Assembly: GCA_021234155.1 (NCBI GenBank)
Contig: JAJEKV010000027.1
Coordinates: forward strand, 707,109 to 771,108
DNA length: 64,000 nt
Source of the DNA: Isoetes taiwanensis
Lineage: Eukaryota; Streptophyta; Lycopodiopsida; Isoetales; Isoetaceae
Direction of reading: 5' to 3'
The notes under the pieces were generated by a model that was given only the letters and a program-made list of their open reading frames with translations, had not been told where the DNA came from and ran no database searches. A program made the translations under genes and the position numbers. Positions 28,101 through 38,518 of the stretch are shown here, piece after piece (positions within the stretch are counted from its first letter, which is position 1; every line of letters starts with the position of its first letter).

Positions 28101-29586
28101 CAAAAACCCTATATTAGCACCTATTTAAGGAATACTCTTTCTCTATTATAGAAAGACGTTTGATCATTCAAGATTTACTTTTCTCGTGTTTGATCTCAAG
28201 AAGTGTTCATCACGTCTAACTTCTAGAACATTGTAAAAGCAAAGATCGCGGCCACAAAGCTGATCAACGAGCAGGGATGTCTTTGAAGCACATGCAAAAA
28301 TATTAAATTTGTAAGTTGACACACTAAATGTTTAATATAAGGGCGCATTTAAGCGTAGCTTTTTGGACCGTGCAATGTCTTACGACATATGCCTTGCGAC
28401 CTATTGATTTTACTAAAGTTCTTAGTTACAATTATGCTTTGTTGTATATTATGCATGATAGTTCCCTTATTCTCAAATAGATTGGACTTTAATCTTCTCA
28501 TACAACGTTTTGACTCGGATTGAATCAAGAAATAATGTCTTGGAAATGCAAATGCAATATAACGAGGTATTAGTTGAACAAACTTAAGGTTTTTTACAAA
28601 TGCCAGGGTTCTACTTACTAATAGCTACGGACTAAGTTATCGAGAAAACCCAGTCCATTATCGCCCAAATCATTTGAGCCACCCGTAGTTTATTTTATGC
28701 AAAGGGATATGCCCCTCTTTATTTGATTTCTAGTCTCTTATCTTTTATCTTTAATTATCAATTTGTAGGTGACAAAAAGGGAAACAAGCGAAGCCTAATC
28801 CGCCTTCCCTAAGGAGCAATAGGGCTATCTTAGGAAGAATAAAAAGGAAGCACAGATTGGAAATGGCGATAGAAATTGAAGACTTGCTCGCTGAAAGCGA
28901 GAAAAATAAAATAAAAATAGTGGCGGTTAATTTCCTATGTACATTTCGATTGTTTGTTGTGATGTCGGTCTTGTGCGAGGCCAAAAAGTAAAAATTTGTT
29001 GTCGAATGATGAGGACCATAATTCTAAATGTTGGTCAACCATTTTCGCTGCACTTTGTGATATTCGGTTGTTGTCCTCCAAAGACCTCATGACGGAATGC
29101 CAACATGTGGTGCTTTTTGATGTCCGTGGAAAAGGAAAATTAAAAATTAGGTATGAAAGAGAGGCGGTAAAAAACTGGGATATGTATTCCCCATAGCCTA
29201 CATGATCAAGATAAACGAGTCACTTATTGATTTTGTGAAATCAACATCTAAGTATTCAAATTTCGGTAAGCTTAGTAAGCAAAACATCCGTTGCTCTTTA
29301 AAAGTCATGAAACGGCGATTGCATCATCCTATGAGGATTCATCGGTTTGGGTTTCAATCAACAAATCAATTTACATCCATTCGATGGCGACAAAGTTTTG
29401 TTTCGGCTTAATCGTTTAATTTATGTCATTGGACTATGGCGTGATATCTTATATTATAATGTTATAAGTAAGGAGTCGCGGTGCATCGAGCCCTAATTTG
29501 AATGGCGAGATCATGCGGATGCATCCGAAGGCCTAGATTTATTACCGCGACTTACCAACACTGCGATTGGTCATGCATCGATCTCT

Positions 29587-31274
29587 TAAAGGGAAAGGAG
29601 TAAATGAAAAGGGGGGAAAGAAAAAGGGAAGTGGAAAGAGAGAAATGTGAAGGGAAAAAAGGCATGGGGAAAAGGGAAAAGGGGTAAAAGGGAAAAGGGA
29701 AAAGGGGTGGGATAAGAGAAGAGAAAAAGGCATGGAAAAACGAAAAAAGGGAAAGGGAACACGGGAAAGGGCAACGAGGGAAGGAGGAAGAGATAAAGTG
29801 GAAAAAGGTAAATGGAAAGGGCATGAAAAAAAAAGGAAAGAGGAAAAGGTTGAAAAAAAAGGAGAAATGAAGGAGAAAAAAAATAGAAAGGGGGGGGGAG
29901 AAAAAAGGCATGGGGAAAAGGAAGGAGCATGGGAAAAGGGGGGAAAAGAAGCGTTGAGGAGAAAAGGAAAAAAGGAAGGGACAAATGGCATAGGAAAAGG
30001 GAAAAAGCGAAAAGAGAGGGGAAGGGAAAAAGCATCAAGAAAAAGGGAAGAAAGTGAAAGGTTAGAAAAAATGAGGAAAAGGGGAAGGGACAAAAGGGGG
30101 GAACAAGAAAAGGATGGGAGAGGGGAAAGAAAGGGGCATAGAAAAAAAGGAAAGTGAGAAGAAAGAAAAAAGGAAAGGGAAAAAAGGGGGGAAAGGGAAC
30201 CCTAGGTAAAAAGGTCCACAAAAGGAAAAAGAAAAGAGGAAAGAGAAAAGGGAAGGGGGAAGGGCATGAGAGAAAAAAGGGAAGAGGAAATGGTGAAGAA
30301 AGGGGAAAAAAAGGGGAAAAGAAAAGGGGCAAAGAGAGAGAAAGGTGGGGAAAGCAGGGAAAATGGGTATAGGAAATAAGAGAATAAAACAAATGTGCAA
30401 AGGCATGGAAAAGGGGGGAAAAGGAAAAAGGAAAGGAAGGGAAAAAAAGGGTCAAGGGGAAAAGGATCGACAAAGGGAGGAAAAGCGGGAAGAAAAAAAA
30501 TCCATCAAGAGAAAAGGAAAGGGGGAAAAAGGAAGGGAAAGGGGAAAAAGGACATGAGGGAAAGGAAAATAAAAAAAGAAAAAGGAAGGGGTTGAAAGAA
30601 GGGGAAAATTGCCGCAGGGGAAGAGGGAAAAGAGGTGGGAAAAGAGGAAGAAAAAAAAAGCACAGGAAAAATAGAAAAAAAGAAAAGGTAGGAAAAAGGG
30701 CATGGGAAAAGGGAAATAGAAAAGAAAAAAAAGAATGGAAAGTAGGGGGAGAGAGAGGCATGGGAAAAAAAATGGAAAGAAGAAAATAGAAAAGGGGAAG
30801 AGAAAAAGGAACATGGAAAAGGGAAAGAGGGGAAAAGAGTGAGGGGAGATGGAAAAAGGGAAGGTAAAAAGGGCATGGAAAGCGGGAGGAGGAAAAAAGA
30901 AAAAATGGAAGGGAAAAGGACGCAAAAAAGGAGGAAAAGAGGGAAAAGGAGAAAAAAGAGAAGGAAAATAGGCATGGAAAAGGGAAAAGAGTAAAAGGTT
31001 GAGGAAAAAAGGGAAGACATGGAAAAAGGGTGGGGAAAAGAGAAGGCATAAAAAAAGAGAAAGGGGAAGGGCAAAAAAGAAAAAGGTGGAGAAAGGAGCA
31101 AAAAGGAAGGGAAAAAGGTTATCAGAACGAGGGGAAAAGGGAAGGGAAAGGGATGGGGAAAACAAGGAAACATGTGAGAAAGGCGAGAAAAAAAATGAAA
31201 AGAAAAAAAAGTAGAAAATAAAAAAAAAATGAAATGCGGGATAGAGCAAAAAGGGAAAGGGGAAAGGGATAGGG
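29587..31274 (+). repeat. 1.7-kb polypurine tract (degenerate minisatellite)
   Basis: The plus strand is almost entirely A and G for about 1.7 kb. The pyrimidines that do occur sit mainly in a recurring GGCATGGGAAAAGGG-like word (for example near 29661, 29908, 30698, 30759, 30971). This points to a decayed tandem repeat with a GCATGGRAAARGGG core and variable spacing. The long minus-strand open frames (up to 487 codons) encode only Phe/Pro/Ser/Leu and follow from the absence of stop codons in pyrimidine-only DNA; they are not genes. Such tracts can form triplex (H-) DNA. Confidence 0.95.
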
Positions 31275-33238
31275 CTTTTCTCAGCGCATCCCAAAGTATT
31301 CTGATCAATTTGTTATCTATTTTGAAGCTATTCTGAGCACTATGTTTTATAGCAAGACACGGGCAATTCATTGAATGCTCTCAAGGTATACTATCGGTTT
31401 TAGTGTTCTACACACCAAAAGATGCAATTCAAGTGCTATGGAGATATGCCTATCCCTCTTTCGGTGGCGGGGGTATATTCACTTCTTCCCTGTTGTATAT
31501 TTTATTATTCCATTTATTGTCTAATGTAAAAGGCATCTCAATTTAGGGAGATGATTTATTAATGTCTTTGTCTCTTTTCTTGATTGTGTTGGATGAATTG
31601 TTAGGTGTGGATGCGGAATGGACATGTTTTTGTAAGATAAAGGTTGGGCGTGTTTATGTGCAGTTGAACACTTGAATTTGTTATCAGATGTGTCCAATCG
31701 TTCACGAACATGTCAATAGTCAACACATTTCAAGTACCACATGTCAATAGTCAACATTTCAAGTACCAGCAATTTTAGAACTAATTATCAATGTTGTGAG
31801 CACATTCTTATACAATTTGTTCAAGCAGCAATTGCCAACATTTATGGAATCAATACGAAGTGTGACAAATGGTAGTAACATCACAATTTGCTAGAAAATG
31901 TTAATGCTTTAAAACTCATCTTTAGTGATTTGCGATTTGGTGGTTTCCTATTTGAATAGCAATTATCCCAATCATCAAAACATTTCATCATTTTGGCAAA
32001 CATTGCTTTGAGCAATTGGGACAGTAAAAAAAACATTGATTTGAAGTATTGAGAATCTCGGACAATAAAAGGCACTATTCTTGAGTTAAGGTACCAAGCC
32101 ATCATGTGCTACATATAAGTATATAGCAATTTGGGTACATAACTCTAAATTTGATAAAAACACTGCCATTGGTTCCCCAATTCCAATTCCATGTCGAGAT
32201 ATTTTTTTGTGGGGAGGCATTTTATGCCCTATAAACTGTTGAGGCAATGCTCGTACGAGCATCACGAATGGTGAAGCCACGCGTGATGGCAAGTCCGGCA
32301 GCCGCATCAACACCATCTTGGCAATTCCACCTGATAACAACGGTAAGAAAATAGATGTAATTTGAGCTAAATATGCATTACATTAGAATAATTCCCATAG
32401 AAATGAGTTCAATTGCATCCAAAACATTATACATTATTCATTCGCTCTCAAAAAAGAAATGGCATTCTTGCATTTCATCATATCCCCTCCATTTCGTTCT
32501 AGTGGGCCATTCTTGTGGCTCGTGTTTAACCAGCCCATTGCAATTCCAAATTTCGTAGCACAAAAACCATTCTGCACAAACATAGAATTAGAGAAACAAC
32601 TCCCATTTTGGACAATCTAAACAAATCACCAATTGTAGTAGCCGCCCTAGCATTCAGCCATGCTAGTTAGTGAATATCACACAAATTAGTTATGTGCCAC
32701 CACATTGCACCAAGGATCAAAGTAACTTAATTACCACGACTCCAGGTGCACCATGATAGTATACCTAGAAATTAGCTCTGCTTTTGATGACATTGATATA
32801 GGGAACTTCATATTATAAAATACAGAGGCAAAAGAAAATTATCAAAACATGTAATTTCTGTAAAAATAATCAAACGTGCTTTTGACTAGTTATTTTTATT
32901 TTCACTTTAGGTTATTTTAGGGTTAGCCCATTTTGCTTTGCTTGAAATGTTTCAGGCCTTCGGCTTTTTATTCTTTTGAGGCCCTTTCCTTTTCCATTGG
33001 CGGTCGCGGCATCTCTATGCATGCTATGGCGGTGAGGTGTCTCCTGTTGCACTCTCTATCCACTGTTGAGGTGTCTTAGAAACGGTGTTTGCTTCAGTTC
33101 CGGTTCTAGCACTCTATGCATGCGATCTGTCTGATGTACGGCACAAAAGCAAGATAGCTACAAATTTGGTTGATGCATGCCGTGGAATCAGGATGAATGC
33201 TCTTCTAGGATAAAGGCTCTTCTATGATAAATTCTCTT
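31275..33238. other. Stretch without a supported gene
   Basis: Mostly AT-rich. A block at about 32100-32340 is open in more than one frame on the minus strand (one reads GGIAKMVLMRLPDLPSR), but I recognise nothing and splice sites are not decisive. Short direct repeats occur at 31700-31770 (CATGTCAATAGTCAACA twice). Confidence 0.4.
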
Positions 33239-33786
33239 CTAGGATAAAGGCCCCTTTCCTTTGTCTCTGGCTATGGCTATTATGTGGGCTGTTCTTGAAT
33301 ACCCGCTCATAAATAATTTAGATTGGATTCCTGATTTCCAAGGACTTAATGCTGCAAATGTGCCTGGAGCCAACGCCAGAACTTCCAAAATAGCTCCATA
33401 GCCACTTTCTCCTTCTATTTTAGTCATGACGGTCATGATTCCCCCCTCATAAATTTTCCTTCCCCACTGCCTTCTGGAAAAAAGCCCATGCAAATTGGTT
33501 CGGTGGATATGAGATTCCGGCCAATATTAGGGTTCTTGAGGCCGCTTCTCTGCAGCAGAACCGGAGTTTGGAAAGACCCACAAGCCACTACGGTGCATTT
33601 AGCATTGATTATGATTTTCAATTGTGGGTTTCCTTCTACTGATGGAACCACACCTTGGGCTTTAAAGGATTTACCAGATTTGCTCCCAAGCTTAGGATTC
33701 TTGAATATCGATTTGCTCCCAAGATTAGGGTCCTTGAGGATTTTTTCTGCTCTGCAGCTTGCCAGAATAATCGCTCCGGCCTTCAA
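33239..33786 (-). pseudogene. Long-chain fatty-alcohol oxidase (FAO) fragment, broken
   Basis: Two minus-strand frames joined by a frameshift near 33480 resemble the middle of plant long-chain-alcohol oxidases, FAD-dependent GMC-family enzymes that oxidise fatty alcohols to aldehydes in membranes. The first frame has TVVACGSFQTPVLLQRSGLK followed by NPNIGRN. The second has KIYEGGIMTVM, GYGAILE and SRTAHIIAIARDKGKG. Full-length FAOs are about 750 residues; only about 180 are here, so N- and C-terminal parts are missing. An internal near-duplication, KDPNLGSKS then KNPKLGSKS, is not something I expect in the family. The frameshift, truncation and extra repeat make this a pseudogene or exon relic. 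Confidence 0.8.
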
Positions 33787-33903
33787 TTGTTGAAAGCCTG
33801 TTTTGGATTTTTTTTGAAGATTTTACATGCGATTTCCTTCTCAAGCTCGGAAAAGCAAATTAGGTATCTGCTTCAAATGATGGATTCATTGACTTAAATA
33901 AAC

Positions 33904-34061
33904 ACATTCGTTCATTTTACAGAATGGTTTAACTCAGGTTTGTGTTTCAGAAATTAAAGATGTTGTTGAAATGGAAGAAGGTACATTCGTTCATTTTACA
34001 CAATGGTTTAACTGAGGTTTGTGTTTCAGAAATTAAAGATGATGTTGAAATGGAAGAAGGT
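33904..34061. repeat. Tandem duplication of a 79-bp unit containing an exon-like core
   Basis: Two adjacent 79-bp copies (33904-33982 and 33983-34061) differ at about three positions. Each contains TTTCAG followed by an open stretch (EIKDDVEMEE in copy 2) and then GGT, that is, an acceptor-exon-donor pattern on the plus strand. No surrounding gene could be assembled. Confidence 0.85.
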
Positions 34062-34528
34062 AGAAAGAAGCGAATAATCTTCAAAGCATTGCGCTATTCA
34101 ACAACAGTTGCATGTCAGCCGTGTTTATCAGGAATGCCATGAGCATCGGAAAGGAAACTTGAGGATCTGTGAGGAAACTTGAGCATTCTTTTCTTCAGGA
34201 TCTGTAATGAACGGCACCTTTAAATTATGCCATTATTCTGCCAAAATTATAATGCAGAATAGGACTCTGTATTCTCAGGAAACATTGTCAAATAGGACTT
34301 TGTGCATTTCAAATGTTTCTAACATAAAACATTGTCATATCCACATGAATGGTCACATTGCAACAAACTATTTCAGCTAAAAATGCATTGTATTAAATGA
34401 AAATGTAATGTAATGTCCTTGATGTTTTATACAATCTCTTGAATTAATAATTAATATTTATGCCCTTAAATTTTCTCTACTTTTCCTTTTCTTAGGGCCC
34501 GAATGGCCCAAAATTTTTTTTGATATAA

Positions 34529-34966
34529 CAACCAATACATAATTACCATTAACAGTATTAACACAAACCATTGCATTCGATGCATTTAAATTAAAATCCC
34601 CCTTAAACCCCCTTTGGTTTCGGTGCATATCCACACGATGAGAGCCTCAAAAAATTTACAATACATGTACAAAATTAACACCATTAAGTACATTCTCTCA
34701 AACCTTATAGTATTTTTGCAAACCTTAATATACAGTATACAAAAACTTGTACATGCATACCCCACAAACGAGGATCGCTATGTACGGTCCAGATCTTGGA
34801 ATAAAGGGCAAATATGCCCATCCGACAGCTCTCGTTGCCCGAAGTAACCCCCCGTGTGAATATTCACCCAAACCAAACCAAAGGGGGTTTAAGGGGGATT
34901 TTAATTTAAATGCATTAAATGCAATGGTTTGTGTTAATAATGTTAATGGTAATTATGTATTGGTTG
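34529..34966. mobile_element. Inverted-repeat element (MITE/foldback type), 438 bp
   Basis: A left arm at 34529-34620 (starting CAACCAATACATAATTACCA) and a right arm at 34875-34966 are near-perfect reverse complements over 92 bp, enclosing about 254 bp of unrelated sequence. No transposase frame is present, so it would be non-autonomous. I cannot define a target duplication at the arm ends (left flank GATATAA, right flank GCAAATA), so the superfamily is undetermined. Confidence 0.75.
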
Positions 34967-35355
34967 GCAAATATAATGGAAGGTCACAGGATAGTACTGC
35001 TGTATTATCCGATCCAAAATAACAACCCTACAACTTTATAAATTTGTAACGTATGTTAGAGTAATGTTAGCAATATTGGATCTATTTTGGTGATGTTATT
35101 ATTAGTTATGATAGCACATTCAATATTTATATTTTATGATCCCAATCAAAATGAGAATTAAGACTTACAATGCCAGCACCTAAATCAAAATATGATTGCA
35201 TATTGGCAAATATAATGGAAGGTCACAGGATAGTACTAAGAGCTCTCTGTATAATCCGATCCAAAATAACAACCCTACGACTTTGTAAATTTGTAACGTA
35301 TGTTAGAGTAATGCTAGCAATACTGGATCTATTTTAGTGATGTTATTATTAGTTA
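34964..35355. repeat. Direct duplication of about 145 bp around a dispersed repeat
   Basis: Copy 1 (34964-35108) and copy 2 (35203-35355) share TTGGCAAATATAATGGAAGG at their starts and a long block through GTAACGTATGTTAGAGTAAT, with scattered substitutions and one small insertion in copy 2. Between them, at 35115-35210, lies copy B of the repeat also found at 19101-19197. Copy 1 begins exactly at the edge of the 92-bp inverted-repeat element, which suggests the rearrangement is linked to that insertion. Confidence 0.8.
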
Positions 35356-35562
35356 CAATCATGCAGACTTCCAAGTTGCCAATTTTGTTTTTAAATGAGA
35401 ATCCATAATACTATTGCATTTGTAAATATAGATGTTTGTGGAAGAAACATGCAATAGAAGTGAGGAACTAATTATACACAAATATACACACAACTTTAAG
35501 TTTTTGGGATATCATGAGACCTTCATAGTGGGAAATATAGGCCATATGCAGGGAATATGGAT

Positions 35563-35974
35563 CTACAAAGGCTTAAAATATGACCACAAACAATAGCAGT
35601 AATATTGAGTAGGTTGTTTATAGGCTATTTTAAGGGGACTAGAGTCCATAAATTGTTGCGATTTTCGAAGGGTTTCCTTTGGCCGTTCAATTTCAGCCAA
35701 AGTGCTTCGTTTTTTCTTGTCTACTAGAACAGAAGGAGAAAAGACAAGCTCTCGATACATAGTAACTCCAGCCAGGCTTAGGGCAACACCCATCATCACA
35801 AATAAAGGGGTCAATTCTGGTCTTATATATCTACAAAAGAGAGCGATATAAATCCAATTAGACATTAGATCAACAAAAGTCTAAAGCAAATGATCTTTTC
35901 CAAATATAGAAAGAACACAAGCATATTTTACAATACCTCTTGGCAAAAGTGATCTTGGGCGGGATGTTAGACAT
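35563..35974 (-). CDS. B12D-family protein (NADH-ubiquinone reductase MLRQ-like), two exons
   Basis: Exon 1 is 35937-35974 (ATG; MSNIPPKITFAK plus two bases) and ends at a GTATTG donor. Exon 2 is 35563-35830 after a TTTTGTAG acceptor. The phases agree (AG|A = Arg) and give an intact product of about 101 residues. The core reads RYIRPELTPLFVMMGVALSL, then YRELVFSPSVLVDKKKRST and EIERPKETLRKS. This is the B12D/MLRQ family pattern: a short N-terminus, one membrane helix after a PE(L/V)xPLF motif, and a charged C-terminal segment. Members are small mitochondrial, complex I-associated proteins linked to seed and stress responses in plants. The C-terminal tail after SPLK is less typical. A hAT-type element lies about 440 bp upstream of the start codon. 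Confidence 0.8.
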
Positions 35975-36405
35975 CCAATTATCTGTGGCTTGAAACAAAT
36001 GAGGCCCAAGAGTGGTGAAGGCGCTCCTCTTTGCTGTCTATTTATGGTTCAAGTTCACAACATGAGTATTTATTCATGTAGCCTACCCTCCACCTTACAT
36101 TTACACCCAAGCTACAAATGTTGCAAGCTTCACAAGGTTTGTTCATTTGTGATCGTGGAGCGATTGTAGAGGACCGTAGAGCTGGGAACTATAGGCATAT
36201 GTTCTATAGGATCAATGTCTACTCCCACTTGGGTTCAAGCTAATCTACACTTGATCCCAATTATGCTTAGAATGTTGGTTTAGTCAATAGACAGACAATT
36301 CCTTTAGCAAAGATGTAAAGTTCAATGCAACTATTAGTCACAGTTGTAGACTAACAACTTTTTCAAATTCAATAAATATCAACCTTAGTTGCAAAGCAAA
36401 CAACA

Positions 36406-36413
36406 CCTAGCAC
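36406..36413. repeat. 8-bp target-site duplication of the hAT element (left copy)
   Basis: CCTAGCAC here is repeated exactly at 37301-37308, immediately outside the terminal inverted repeats. Confidence 0.9.
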
Positions 36414-37300
36414 CAGTGTTGTCAGGTACGTTAAGTACGGTACGGGTATTATACGTACTTAACGTATTAATACCGTATGCATACCTCTCATTTAAAAAGT
36501 ACTTTAAATACGTTTTTTGGAATTATAAAATACTTATTAAATACATAAAATACGTACTTTATGTACAGTACGTTAAGTACTTCCTGTAATTTTTTAGAAC
36601 TATTATTTCTTGTATTGCAGTTGAAATAGTTGCAATAACAACTAGTATGAAGAACTTCAAGTTTTAAATAATGAACCAGTACTCTAGAAGCAGTACCAGT
36701 GATATATTCTAGTTTGCAATCTACACCCACAGATAAATAAATTTAAGTAATGTTGCTCATTTGTTGCATCTGAAGCTATTAACTACCGCCGACCTCTGTA
36801 TTTCTTTCCTTGCATGAATGCAAAGCTACTGAAGTATTGAGGAGACGGCCTGCCTCCTGCCATGACAAAAGAAGGAGAAAGGTGGGTCTGCATCTCCATC
36901 TTCATTGCGATTCCGCGGCTAGGGTAAGAAGAAAGAGGGGGAAAATGCAGAGGTTTTGGGTTTTTATTTGCAAGAAAATTGTTTTTTTTTTAAACTACAA
37001 TTCCATAGTTTCCCTAATGTCTAAAGTCTCCTAATGTATTTTTTACTCCTATTCTATAATATATAATAATGTATTTTCTCTAATTTATAATTTCACCAAT
37101 TTTATAGGTCTAATGTCATTTGGACGCTTTTTTTTTTAAAGTACGTATCATACGTACTGTACGTATTAATACGTTAAGTACGATATTAATAAAACAAGAG
37201 CTCAATTTGACCTGTCAACTTATAGGTATAGTACGTATAGTATTGTGAGGAAGGTACGGGACGTATGTCAACATAAAATACGGGTACGTAAACAACACTG
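36414..37300. mobile_element. Non-autonomous hAT-type DNA transposon, 887 bp
   Basis: The ends are CAGTGTTGT (36414) and ACAACACTG (37300), perfect 9-bp terminal inverted repeats fitting the hAT consensus start (CAG-G). They are flanked by an exact 8-bp target duplication, CCTAGCAC, at 36406-36413 and 37301-37308; 8 bp is the hAT signature. Both ends carry clusters of short palindromic words based on ACGTTAAGTACG and TACGTA, like the subterminal repeats that hAT transposases bind. No transposase frame is present. A GC-richer internal block (about 36780-36930) may be 5'-leader or captured DNA. The perfect target duplication argues for a fairly young insertion. Confidence 0.9.
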
Positions 37301-37308
37301 CCTAGCAC

Positions 37309-38518
37309 CAAGGAAGCCAAATTGTGGTCACTAATTCCTTGGTGCAATAATAAACTTCACAACACAATTTCTAGGCAATGATCAAGCACTATTGATCCTT
37401 ACATTCAATAGCTATCACCTAGATATAGTCAATAATCATTTTAACCATTGAAAATATCACTGTTCATTCTGCATTGACTTAATTACTGTTCACTGGTTGA
37501 CCGAGCATGTATTCAGCTATTCCGGCATACTTCGACCTCGAATCACCTATGTACCTATGCCTCAGCACCGTTTGTAGCTGCTCATTCTTTCTTTATAGCA
37601 TCAACCGACGGTTACGGCTAGATTCAAGTACCTTAGAATAGTATTTCAATCTGTAGCATATATCCCACAGGCCAACAGAAGAAATATGGCTTTTTCATCG
37701 ACCATTGGATTTTGCATTTCCTTTTGCAAACAAACATGTAAACAAGAACCTTTACATTTAGCCCTATTGTTCTTGGCAACTTACATATGAGTCCATCTTC
37801 AAGTTAAGGAATACACTTGTCTTAACTTTGTGTGCTGCCTCATCTTCTAAGCATGCATAATCTTATCATGAAACAGGGTTAGCTGATGCATATAATATAA
37901 CATGATATACATTAACATAGAATTTATCTCAATCAAGATCTCAATGGTTTAACTCAGGATAGTACCTCAAATTCACGTTTAACATTTTCCATAATATTCA
38001 ACACATTCTATAATATTCAAATAAACAAAATACAAAATATGCTATATGCATAAAAATATTCCAGCCTCCATTTAAATGTTCGTTATTACAAAATCAATGA
38101 TATGCTCTTAGTGTTTTCCTTTCCATGATCCACAAGATAATCTGCAAAATTATTTACTGGAATGATATACACTTTATTTTACTACAACTGTCTTTTTGGG
38201 TGGCGCTATGCACTAGCTTAATGATATTTGGAGCTATCAACGTAAATAAATATGCTTTGACTTTCTACTATAATGGAAAAAGTACATATAATTCATATAA
38301 AATTTAAAGCTTCAAGTGGAATCAAACTTCAAGCTTAAATCCGATTTTATGGCATGCAAAACAGGACGTCTTAAGTTAAAAAATGCGCCCAAAATCGATA
38401 AAAAGAACATTTTACTGCCTCGAACCTACTGGTTTCAACCATTAAAATCATAGAAACAAAAGCACAACAAATGGTGCAAGGGAGCTTATAAAGGAATCTT
38501 CTGCATGGCTCTTTAGAC
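37309..38518. other. AT-rich stretch without recognisable genes
   Basis: I see no coding, RNA or element structure. It probably contains the 3' flank of the minus-strand gene that ends at 38519. Confidence 0.5.

Larger units (their letters stand above)
5560..29586. other. Long repeat-like region with no intact gene recognised
   Basis: About 24 kb of CpG-richer sequence in which every frame is broken within 200 codons. I find no stretch with recognisable gag, integrase, reverse transcriptase or host protein motifs. The texture (scattered GC-rich words, broken frames, short direct repeats) fits decayed LTR-retrotransposon or other repeat DNA. One primer-binding-site-like motif lies near 15142. 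The region shares a roughly 95-bp repeat at 19101 with 35115. It may also contain badly resolved assembly. I cannot assign element boundaries. Confidence 0.4.

Noticed and set aside
29542..31371. Very long open frames on the minus strand (487, 288, 280 and 183 codons)
   Set aside because: They translate pure pyrimidine DNA into Phe/Pro/Ser/Leu strings; stop codons need purines, so these frames are an artefact of the purine tract.
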